A DNA stretch of 21,740 nucleotides from SZUA-442 sp051011415 (GTDB lineage: Bacteria; Actinomycetota; Acidimicrobiia; Spongiisociales; UBA5794): assembly GCA_051011415.1 (NCBI GenBank), contig JBPCTY010000144.1, forward strand, positions 1 to 21,740, written 5' to 3'. The notes under the pieces are model-generated. The model had not been told where the DNA came from and ran no database searches. It was given only the letters and a program-made list of their open reading frames with translations. This document shows positions 7,784-14,619 of this stretch, one piece after another. A program made the translations under genes and the position numbers. The number at the start of each line of letters is the position of its first letter. Position 1 is the first letter of the stretch.

Positions 7784-8788
7784 TCAGCCCTTGACCGAGC
7801 CTCCCGTCAGACCGGAGATGATGGCACGCTGTGCCACAAGGAATGTGATCACGATCGGGGCTGCGCCGATCACGGCGGCAGCAGAGAGCAGACCCCACGA
7901 CGCCGTGAAGTTTGCCGTCGTGAACAGTTGGAGACCAACCGCCAACGTGAAGTTCTCGGTGGATGACAACAGGGTTCGTGCGAGCAGGAACTCCGCAAAG
8001 ATGTTGATAAAGCTGATAATGAAGATCACGGCGAGCGCCGGTCTCGCAAGCGGAAGGATGATTCTGAAGAAGATTGTCCCGTGGCTCGCTCCGTCAACCC
8101 GCGCTGATTCGTCTAGCGAGAACGGGACAGTGTCCATGAAACCCTTGATCAGGAAAGTGTTGAAGCCAATAGCTCCACCGAGGTAGACAAGCATTAGACC
8201 GGGCAGGGTGTCGAGCCCGATGGCGGGGAACACGTTGCCGATCCTGATCATGATCAGCAGGATCGCAACGAATGCGAGGAACTGAGGGAAGAGCTGCACG
8301 AGAAGCAGCGTCAGCAGCCCGACCCTGCGTCCCCTGAAACGGAATCGGCTGAAGGCATAGGCAGCCATCGAGGCGAGAAAGACGTTGAACCCCGCTGCCG
8401 ACAGCGACACGACCCAAGTGTTCCTCAGCCATGTCACAAACGGCGTGAGATCGGGGTTGCTGAAGAACAGCTCGTACGACTCGAGGTTGAACGTCTGGGG
8501 AATGAGCGTTGCAGCCGCAAGGTTGTCCTCGCCCGAAAGAGACGATGAGATGATGTACATCACCGGGTAGAGCGCAAACATCACTGCAAGAACCGCAACG
8601 ATGTGTCGCCAGCCCAGCATCCTGAGCCAGACCCAGAACGTCAGTTTCCGATAGACGGGCTTTGGATTCCGCTCCCTTGCACCCAGCCAAGCCCACCGCA
8701 TTCCGCGTTGACCACCGGACTTCGCCGCTGACTCGAGGCGATCATCGAGGTCCTGTTCGTTTTGAGGAGTCACGCTGTCATCCGCCAT
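7784..8788 (-). CDS. malG: Maltodextrin ABC transporter permease, MalG type
   Basis: A 334-residue inner-membrane permease forming the import channel with MalF. After a charged cytoplasmic tail of about 60 residues come six hydrophobic segments (about 62-82, 122-144, 155-180, 190-212, 250-270, 300-325). The cytoplasmic EAA loop, which docks the ATPase, is at about 217-248 (SLDESARVDGASHGTIFFRI). The end, ISGLTGGSVKG, is the standard MalG C-terminus. The ATG at 8788 has GGAGG about 6 nt upstream, and the gene overlaps the malF end by 11 bp, implying translational coupling. It is the last gene of malE-malF-malG; no ATPase gene follows. The substrate is inferred from the neighbouring amylases, not from permease residues. 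Confidence 0.93.
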   Translation of the reverse strand: MADDSVTPQNEQDLDDRLESAAKSGGQRGMRWAWLGARERNPKPVYRKLTFWVWLRMLGWRHIVAVLAVMFALYPVMYIISSSLSGEDNLAAATLIPQTFNLESYELFFSNPDLTPFVTWLRNTWVVSLSAAGFNVFLASMAAYAFSRFRFRGRRVGLLTLLLVQLFPQFLAFVAILLIMIRIGNVFPAIGLDTLPGLMLVYLGGAIGFNTFLIKGFMDTVPFSLDESARVDGASHGTIFFRIILPLARPALAVIFIISFINIFAEFLLARTLLSSTENFTLAVGLQLFTTANFTASWGLLSAAAVIGAAPIVITFLVAQRAIISGLTGGSVKG

Positions 8789-10400
8789 ACGTGTCCTCCA
8801 GTTTCTTGGTGAACCGGAAGCTGAAGGCCGAGATCAGCAGAAGAAGGGCAAAGATGATCATCGTGATGGCCGCCGCCAACCCGAACTGGTTCCCCCGACC
8901 GGAGGCGGACGCAAGGTTGAAGGTGAAGGAGATGAGTATGTCGGTGTGACCGACCGGAACCTCCGCACCCAACACGGGCGGGCCTCCTTGGGTGAGCAGG
9001 AAGATGAGGTTGAAGTTGTTGAAGTTGAAAGCGAAGGAGCCAATAAGAAGGGGGGCGAGCGAGACCATCAGCAGCGGGAAGGTGATGCTCCTGAACACCC
9101 GCTTTCCTGTTGCACCGTCGGTGCGGGCAGCTTCGAGAACGTCCTCAGGGATCGACTGGAGCGCTCCGGTGGCGAGCAAGAACATGTACGGGAAGCCGAG
9201 CCAGAGGTTGACGAAGAGCACCGTGACCTTCGCCCAGGTCGGATCGCTCAGCCAGCGGATCGGATCAACGCCAAGCAGGTTGTAGAGCGGATCGAGCAGC
9301 TGGTTCACCGTTCCGAACGACGCGTTGAACAGACCACGCCACACGAGAATCGACAGGAAGGCGGGGATGGCGTACGGGATGATGTACACAGACCGATAGA
9401 ACCGAACACCCTTCATTCGCTGGTGGTGCAGCACCAAGGCAAGCGACAAGCCCAGGGCGAATGTCATCAGGACGCTCAGGAATGCAAACACGACGTTCCA
9501 GATGAAGACGTTGACGAATGGGCCGCGGATCAACGAGTTTGTGAGCACATTGGCATAGTTCCGCAGGCCGACGAATGCGACCCATCCCGGAGTGAGTACC
9601 TGCCCATCGTCGCAGACGAAGTTCCCGACAGTTGCCTCCGTGTCGCCGGATGGGCACACCCGATCCAGCGCCGTGTCGATCAAACCGTCAAGCTCCTCGT
9701 CGTAGAACCAGCGTTGGCTCGCCAGGACAACCCGCCCTTGCGAGAGTCCAAGTATGACCACCTCGCCGTCCGGTGAGTCGATCACCAGAGAGGCGAAGTC
9801 AAGGTTCACCGACAGCGCAAACAGCTCACGTTGGGTGAGGAGCCGATACTCCCCGATCGTTTCGGGAGGCACCGTGTCGCCCTCCTCGAACGATCCCGCC
9901 ATCTCGATACCGTCCTCGATCGGTGGATCGGTCCTGAGCCGCGCTTCTCCGAAGACGTACTCGCCCTCCTCGTTCACGAGGAGCATCCGATACTCACCGG
10001 CATCATCTGTGTAGACATAGAGATCGGAGAGCTGGCCCTCGGCCTCCGGATCGACCCACTTTTGGCTCTCGAAGAACTCGATCGTCTGGTCCTTCTGCGT
10101 GACGTTTCCCGTCTGCCAGTTCGTCATTGACACCCACACCGTGTAGCCGATCGGGAGCACGACGAAGATCGTCATGAAGACGAGACCGGGGGTTACCCAG
10201 CGAAGGGCAAGGGTGTTCGGCCACAGATAGACCCAGTTGATGAAGAGGACGCCAACGACGAGGCCAATGACCATCAGCCCTGCCGCCGATTCGTCCTCGA
10301 TCAGGACGAGGAACGCGTAGACGGCGAGTGCATCGAGGAGTGCGAGGCCGGCGAGCCGCCACCAGAAGCCTCGCCCATACTCCCTCAACGACGTCGCCAC
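8778..10400 (-). CDS. malF: Maltodextrin ABC transporter permease, MalF type
   Basis: A 540-residue permease, long for sugar permeases (usually about 300) but close to enterobacterial MalF. Two N-terminal hydrophobic segments (about 17-34, 40-58) and a third (69-91) precede a large extracytoplasmic loop from about 92 to 290, equivalent in place to the MalF P2 loop that contacts MalE. The permease core follows, with an EAA loop at about 413-436 (IPEDVLEAARTDGATGKRVF). C249 and C263 in the loop could form a disulfide. The GTG start at 10400 is supported by AAGGAG 9 nt upstream. It follows malE after 129 bp containing a strong stem-loop and overlaps malG by 11 bp. Transport of maltodextrin is inferred from context and from the MalF-like length. 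Confidence 0.93.
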   Translation of the reverse strand: MATSLREYGRGFWWRLAGLALLDALAVYAFLVLIEDESAAGLMVIGLVVGVLFINWVYLWPNTLALRWVTPGLVFMTIFVVLPIGYTVWVSMTNWQTGNVTQKDQTIEFFESQKWVDPEAEGQLSDLYVYTDDAGEYRMLLVNEEGEYVFGEARLRTDPPIEDGIEMAGSFEEGDTVPPETIGEYRLLTQRELFALSVNLDFASLVIDSPDGEVVILGLSQGRVVLASQRWFYDEELDGLIDTALDRVCPSGDTEATVGNFVCDDGQVLTPGWVAFVGLRNYANVLTNSLIRGPFVNVFIWNVVFAFLSVLMTFALGLSLALVLHHQRMKGVRFYRSVYIIPYAIPAFLSILVWRGLFNASFGTVNQLLDPLYNLLGVDPIRWLSDPTWAKVTVLFVNLWLGFPYMFLLATGALQSIPEDVLEAARTDGATGKRVFRSITFPLLMVSLAPLLIGSFAFNFNNFNLIFLLTQGGPPVLGAEVPVGHTDILISFTFNLASASGRGNQFGLAAAITMIIFALLLLISAFSFRFTKKLEDTYGG

Positions 10401-10471
10401 TCTCTATGACTCCTTCATGCGGCAGTGCATTTTACGTCCGGCGCCGCGCGGTCTGCTTGGCACCGGAGAAT

Positions 10472-10505
10472 CAGAAGGGGGAGGGCTCGCGCCCTCCCCC
10501 TTCTG
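10472..10505 (-). terminator. Strong stem-loop between malE and malF
   Basis: A perfect 15-bp inverted repeat (10472-10486 with 10491-10505) encloses the loop TCGC. The stem is very GC-rich and purine/pyrimidine split (AGAAGGGGGAGGGC on one arm). It begins 25 bp after the malE stop. No T-tract follows on the minus strand, so a complete rho-independent terminator is unlikely. Partial termination, or protection of the malE 3' end so that binding protein exceeds permease, is the better reading. Confidence 0.7.
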
Positions 10506-10529
10506 GGATACAAGATCGGAGAAGACCGA

Positions 10530-11834
10530 TCAGCCTTCTTCGATGACGGTGGTTACCTGCGTGCAGGCGTTGTCCATCGCTGTCGCGGCATCGATGTCAC
10601 CGTTGCGGAGGGCGAGGAAGTTGTCCCCGACTGGTCCCCACACGGCACCCATCTCTGGCACGTTCGGCATGAACTGTCCATCGTTGGCCGAAAGGGCAAA
10701 CGTGACGTTGACGGGGTTGTCTGAGACAGCCTCGATCGTGGCCTTGTGCGCGGACCCGCGAGGATCAGCTTCGAACAGTGCGAGCATCGTCTCATCGGTT
10801 GCGATGAAGTTCAGGAGGAACTCCTGTGCAAGCGCTGGGTTCGTTGCGTACTGCGACTGGTAGAAGCCCTGCACACCTACGAACGGCTGCATGATGTTGC
10901 CATCGATAGTCGGAAGGGTTGTGACGCTCCACTCGACAGTGTCCTGTTCCTCAAGCGTTCCGATCTCCCATGGACCGGTCATCCAGTACATGAGCTCCCC
11001 TTCGAGGAAGAGGTTCTTCGCATCGTCGTAGTTCGTCGAAGGCACGTAGTCACCACCGATCAGCGTCTCGAGCTGGGCTGCGCCTGAAACGGCTTCGTCT
11101 GTGCACATACCAACATCGCTGACGTCAAAGCCGGTTGTCGAGTCGTAGGCGAAGATGTAGCCGCCGTCGACCGACAGGAATGGGTAGTGGTGGTATGCGT
11201 CAGGTCCATCGTTGCCGCCTGGGAGGCCGATACAACCAGCATCAGCTGCGTCGCAAGCTGCCGTGAGGTCAGCCATCGTGGATGGAGCCTCTGCGGAAAG
11301 TGCGGTGTTGTAGTACATCGCCAGCGCTTCGGTCACATAGGGAAGGCCGTACTGAGCGCCTTCCCACTTGAGTGCGTTGAGCCCGGTGTTGGTGAACTCG
11401 CCTTCACGACCGCCAAGGTCGATGACAGCAACGGCACCGTTGGTGGCCAGCTCGCCGACCCAGTCGTGTGCTCCGATGAAGAGGTCAGGACCTTCGCCGG
11501 CCGGACCCTTGGTGATCACCTCATCCTTGATGGAACCGAAGTCGACGAGAACAATCTCAACATCAACACCGGTTGCCTCGGTAAACGCAGGTGCGACCTG
11601 CTCGAGTGCGGCCGCTCGCTTTTCGTCTGCCCATACAACGAGTGGTGGCAGTGCTTCGCCGGCCGTGGTTGTGGTCTCTGCAGCAGTGGTCGTGGTCTCT
11701 GCAGCGGTTGTTGTGGTTTCTGCTCCGGCTGTGGTGGTCGTTTCATCGCCGCCGCCCTCGCTGTCGCCGCATGCTGCGACGAGGAGTGCGAATGCCATGA
11801 TGACCGCAGCCAGTACGGTGTACCGACGCTTCAT
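10530..11834 (-). CDS. malE: Maltodextrin-binding lipoprotein, MalE type
   Basis: A 434-residue solute-binding protein of the extracellular family 1, lipid-anchored outside the membrane, delivering oligosaccharide to MalFG. Residues 1-22 are a lipoprotein signal (LLVAAC, lipid on C22). A Thr/Glu/Ala linker made of ETTTTAA-like heptads (about 30-55) is followed by the binding domain, starting PLVVWADEKRAAALEQVAPAF with TEATGVDVE, the typical MalE opening; GPDLFIGAHDWVGELA and TGPWEIG are also family phrases. The ATG at 11834 has AGGAGG 10 nt upstream; the frame is open to 12005, but that part overlaps the promoter/operator and the LacI start. It heads malE-malF-malG and is divergent from a LacI-type gene, with a CTTGC operator array over its -35. 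Confidence 0.94.
   Translation of the reverse strand: MKRRYTVLAAVIMAFALLVAACGDSEGGGDETTTTAGAETTTTAAETTTTAAETTTTAGEALPPLVVWADEKRAAALEQVAPAFTEATGVDVEIVLVDFGSIKDEVITKGPAGEGPDLFIGAHDWVGELATNGAVAVIDLGGREGEFTNTGLNALKWEGAQYGLPYVTEALAMYYNTALSAEAPSTMADLTAACDAADAGCIGLPGGNDGPDAYHHYPFLSVDGGYIFAYDSTTGFDVSDVGMCTDEAVSGAAQLETLIGGDYVPSTNYDDAKNLFLEGELMYWMTGPWEIGTLEEQDTVEWSVTTLPTIDGNIMQPFVGVQGFYQSQYATNPALAQEFLLNFIATDETMLALFEADPRGSAHKATIEAVSDNPVNVTFALSANDGQFMPNVPEMGAVWGPVGDNFLALRNGDIDAATAMDNACTQVTTVIEEG
11663..11744 (-). repeat. 21-bp tandem repeat coding for the MalE Thr-rich linker
   Basis: Nearly four copies of a 21-bp unit encode ETTTTAA-like heptads just after the lipobox. The copies have diverged mainly at third codon positions. 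The unit is in frame, so copy-number change would lengthen or shorten the tether without breaking the protein. Confidence 0.6.
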
Positions 11835-11896
11835 CGGGTCGGATCCTCCTGTGTTACGGAATCGTGGTTGTGCTGCCCTCAATGGGCAACGCCACA

Positions 11897-11925
11897 AGTG
11901 TATGCGCGATCCAAGATTCTTGCAA
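11897..11925 (-). promoter_or_regulatory. Predicted malE promoter
   Basis: On the minus strand TTGCAA (11925-11920) and TACACT (11902-11897) are separated by exactly 17 bp; each matches 4 of 6 consensus bases. The leader would be about 55 nt. The -35 lies inside the first CTTGCAAG palindrome, so a repressor bound there would block polymerase directly. Confidence 0.5.
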
Positions 11926-11959
11926 GAGCTTGCTGCAAGTCTTGCAAAAAGCTTGCAAG
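11919..11959. promoter_or_regulatory. Phased CTTGC operator array for the LacI-type regulator
   Basis: Four CTTGC half-sites start at 11919, 11929, 11941 and 11952, about one helical turn apart. They build CTTGCAAG palindromes at 11919-11926 and 11952-11959, the 11-bp palindrome CTTGCTGCAAG at 11929-11939, and TGCAAGTCTTGCA at 11934-11946. LacI-family sites usually have a symmetric centre with such half-sites. The array lies between divergent malE and the LacI gene, covers the malE -35, and ends 18 bp before the LacI ATG, so both genes are probably controlled. Confidence 0.65.
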
Positions 11960-11977
11960 TGGTGCATCCTTGTGCAG

Positions 11978-12979
11978 ATGAGACCCCGACTTGCCGAGAT
12001 TGCAACCCGCGCCGACGTCAGCGAAGCGACGGTCAGCCGCGTTCTGAACGCAAGACCGGGTGTTGCGAATACCACCCGTCGTCGGGTGCTCGATGTCATT
12101 GCGGATCTCGGGTACGCGGATGTGCATCGGCAGCCGACCGGTTCTGGGGCGATCGGGATCGTCACGCCTGAACTGTCGAACCCGATCTTCCCTTACCTAT
12201 CCCAGCAGATCGAATCGGTGCTGGCACATCACGGGTACATATCAATGGTGTGTTCATCCACTGCCGAGACGGTGTACGAGCAAGACTTCCTCGACCTTTT
12301 GACGAAACAGCATGCGTCCGGCGTGGTTGTGATCAATGGTCGTTACGCCCTGCCTGGAGTCGGGTACCAGCCATACGAGAACCTCGTGGAACGAGGTATC
12401 CCCACGGTTCTGGTCAACGGATTCGCCGAGGATCCGCCAATCCCTTCGGTGACGGTCAACGTTGCAGACGCTGCCTCGGACGCCGTCGATCACCTCTCAT
12501 CTCTCGGCCATGAACGCATCGGCCTCATCGTGGGGCCGACCCGCTACCCCACTGCGACCGCCTTCCTCCATGGGTATCGGTCTGGACTGGAACGTGCGGG
12601 CATCGAGTTCGACCTCGACCTCGTGAGCGAGACACCCTGGACTGTCGAGGGTGGGCAAGCCGGTACGGCACCACTTCTCGAACGTGGGGTGACGGGCATT
12701 GTCTGCAGCAACGACCTCATGGCAGTTGGAGCGGTTGCCGCAGCCAAGAGGTGGGGTGCCTCGGTGCCGCAGGATCTTTCCGTGATCGGATTCGACGGCT
12801 CTCCCCTCGTCGCATTCACTGACCCTCCCCTGACGACCCTTCGCCAGCCCGCAGCGGCAATGGCGACGGCGATCGCATCGCTGCTCGTCGGTGATCACCG
12901 AAATCAGCGAGGCGTGGGAACCCAGAGGTACAGGGCCGAGCTCGTCATCGGACGCTCCACCGGTCGACCCAGTACCTGA
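11978..12979 (+). CDS. LacI-family transcriptional regulator, probably of maltodextrin genes
   Basis: A 333-residue repressor. The N-terminal LacI helix-turn-helix and hinge cover residues 4-46 (RLAEIATRADVSEATVSRVL, then ARPGVANTTRRRVLD). A periplasmic-binding-like sensor domain follows from about 57, with GIVTPELSNPIFPYL and a late VIGFDGSPL/TTLRQP pair, both family landmarks. The ATG at 11978 is chosen because it begins the HTH directly; the frame is open upstream to 11864, but that stretch contains the malE promoter. There is no Shine-Dalgarno, only CATCCT 7 nt before the ATG, so the start may be leaderless. Its position opposite malE and next to amylases suggests a MalR-like role with a maltooligosaccharide as effector; this rests on context. 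It is convergent with the GH13 gene with a 14-bp gap. Confidence 0.92.
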   Translation: MRPRLAEIATRADVSEATVSRVLNARPGVANTTRRRVLDVIADLGYADVHRQPTGSGAIGIVTPELSNPIFPYLSQQIESVLAHHGYISMVCSSTAETVYEQDFLDLLTKQHASGVVVINGRYALPGVGYQPYENLVERGIPTVLVNGFAEDPPIPSVTVNVADAASDAVDHLSSLGHERIGLIVGPTRYPTATAFLHGYRSGLERAGIEFDLDLVSETPWTVEGGQAGTAPLLERGVTGIVCSNDLMAVGAVAAAKRWGASVPQDLSVIGFDGSPLVAFTDPPLTTLRQPAAAMATAIASLLVGDHRNQRGVGTQRYRAELVIGRSTGRPST

Positions 12980-12993
12980 CTTCGGTCTCGGGT

Positions 12994-14544
12994 TCAGATC
13001 TCACCGCTGAGATCGCCCCACGTCCATCCAGACAGATCGTCATCCCAAGCAAGCGAGGCGTCTGGTGCATTGGTCGACGCATGCCATCGTGCGATCGCGC
13101 TTCGCACATGCTCGAACATCGGATCGTCTCGGTTGAACGACATCGGGACCCGACCGACGTTCAGTCCACCTTCGGCCTCGCTCCGTTCGTGCGAGAGGGC
13201 TTGCTCCGTGCCGTAGAAGAAGCTCGGAACACCCTGCATTGAGAACAGAGTGTCGACTGCCTTCTCGAGCGCCTCGCGCTCATTGTCCCATCCGTGGATT
13301 GCCCTCGCCATGTCGTGATTGTCAAAGAACCGTACCCATGAGAAGTCTGCAGGATCGAGGGCCGCGATCGATTCACGCTCGATCTCCGCAAAGTCCCTCG
13401 CATCGATGTTCCCCGCAAGCAGCTCCCGCAGTGCGTAGGCGAAGGGGAAGTCGGTGACCCCGTCGAGCACACCTCCGTACCGTCGCGAGAGCTGCGGTGT
13501 GGCGGTGACCTCTCCAAACAGCCACACGTCCGGATCGAGTGCCTCGACTGCCTCGGACAGGGCGGCGAAGAAGGATTCGCTGGGTCCGAGGGCGTGGTCA
13601 ATGCGGTAGCCATCGATTCCGAACTCCTCGATCCAATACGTTGCGACATCAATCACCGCCGCACGGGCGTCGGGGTGGTCGAGATTGACCTTCGGCATGG
13701 TGACCGACCCGAAGAACATGAGATACGAGTCGTCGTCGTTGAACCAGAACCAGTCCCTTTCGGGCCCTCCCGCTTGTGCGCTGAGGAACCAAGGATGCTT
13801 GTACGAGATGTGGTTCGGGACGAGATCAAGCAGCACCCGAATGCCCCTCGCATGAGCAGCGACAACGAGTTCCTTGAGCGCATGGTCCCCTCCAAACCGT
13901 GGGTCAATGCTCTTGAGATCCGTTGAGTCGTAGCCGTGATAGCTGTCACACGTGAAGATCGGTGTCAGCCAGATGTTGTTCACGCCGAGCTCGCTCAGCC
14001 AGTCAAGATTTGACGTCACGCCGTGCAGGTCGCCGCCAGCAAACTCGTGATCGTCATCAGGCATGGCAACAGCACCATTGGCATTTGCGAAACGATCCAC
14101 AAACACTTGGTAGACGACAGCGTCATTGGTCCACTCGGGGGGACGGCGCGACGTCACCCGGTGGGTGAAGACCTTCGCAAGCTCGTGGGGCAGCCGGCCA
14201 TCGGCGTAGTGGAGGTGACCGGATCGGTGGACGGCTTCGACGATGTAGTTGACAATCGTGTGGTCTGGCCTCCCCGCCAGTGTTGCGGTCCAACCGCCCC
14301 CGGACGGATAGAACGGAACCGCCTCACCGTTCATCCGGATGTCGTGGGCGGTGAACGGGCCGAGTCCCTCCAACACGTACGCCGTGACCTCGAGGTACTC
14401 GGGCACAGTCGTCGTGCGCAGGGTGAGCGGCTTCCACGGTCGGACGACACCGAGTGACCTGTCGTATTGATGGCTGACAGCGAACCCGCCCTGAATGTCG
14501 AAGTTCCCAAAGGCGAAGTTGACTGAAGATCGTCGATTACTCAT
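12994..14544 (-). CDS. GH13 alpha-amylase-family enzyme, cyclomaltodextrinase/neopullulanase-like, short C-terminus
   Basis: A 516-residue cytoplasmic alpha-glucan hydrolase (no signal peptide), likely to cut imported maltodextrins. An N-terminal beta domain (about 1-130) is followed by the TIM barrel beginning WTNDAVVYQVFVDRF. Conserved regions are DLVPNH (240-245), GYRIDH with nucleophile D316, LFGEV with acid/base E345, and FFDNHD with D408. FAGGDLHGV and GVNNIWLTPIF also match the neopullulanase group. The barrel ends near GVPSFFYGTEQAL and only about 65 residues remain, so the usual C-terminal beta domain is reduced or absent. The stop is 14 bp from the LacI stop, leaving no space for a frameshifted domain. 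TATCGT 6 nt before the ATG suggests a leaderless start. It may act in series with the GH57 lipoprotein and MalEFG. Confidence 0.92.
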   Translation of the reverse strand: MSNRRSSVNFAFGNFDIQGGFAVSHQYDRSLGVVRPWKPLTLRTTTVPEYLEVTAYVLEGLGPFTAHDIRMNGEAVPFYPSGGGWTATLAGRPDHTIVNYIVEAVHRSGHLHYADGRLPHELAKVFTHRVTSRRPPEWTNDAVVYQVFVDRFANANGAVAMPDDDHEFAGGDLHGVTSNLDWLSELGVNNIWLTPIFTCDSYHGYDSTDLKSIDPRFGGDHALKELVVAAHARGIRVLLDLVPNHISYKHPWFLSAQAGGPERDWFWFNDDDSYLMFFGSVTMPKVNLDHPDARAAVIDVATYWIEEFGIDGYRIDHALGPSESFFAALSEAVEALDPDVWLFGEVTATPQLSRRYGGVLDGVTDFPFAYALRELLAGNIDARDFAEIERESIAALDPADFSWVRFFDNHDMARAIHGWDNEREALEKAVDTLFSMQGVPSFFYGTEQALSHERSEAEGGLNVGRVPMSFNRDDPMFEHVRSAIARWHASTNAPDASLAWDDDLSGWTWGDLSGEI

Positions 14545-14550
14545 GCAGCG

Positions 14551-14556
14551 ACGATA
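14551..14556 (-). promoter_or_regulatory. -10 for a leaderless start of the GH13 gene
   Basis: On the minus strand TATCGT ends 6 nt before the ATG at 14544, in the same position as the TAGCCT elements elsewhere. It fits TANNNT. No Shine-Dalgarno and no clear -35 are visible. Confidence 0.35.
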
Positions 14557-14607
14557 GTTCGCGTCGAGGTTGAGCCAGAGGGTCGCATGGCGCGTGAGGG
14601 GTCGCTC

Positions 14608-14613
14608 TAGCCT
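14608..14613 (+). promoter_or_regulatory. -10 for a leaderless start of the PfkB kinase gene
   Basis: TAGCCT ends 6 nt before the ATG at 14620, identical in sequence and spacing to the elements before the 96-residue and GH57 genes. The GTG at 14614 would begin directly after the element, which argues for the ATG. Confidence 0.42.
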
Positions 14614-14619
14614 GTGCGC

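Noticed and set aside
8946..9776. 276-codon plus-strand open frame opposite malF
   Set aside because: Highly charged, low-complexity translation typical of an antisense shadow; malF is unambiguous.
11864..11977. 38-residue N-terminal extension of the LacI protein
   Set aside because: The helix-turn-helix starts immediately after the ATG at 11978, as in the family; the extension overlaps the operator array.
11835..12005. Upstream extension of MalE
   Set aside because: It would place the lipoprotein signal internally and covers the malE promoter, operator array and LacI start.
11368..12171. Plus-strand open frame opposite malE with Val/Ser repeats
   Set aside because: The apparent protein repeats are only the complement of the MalE linker repeat.
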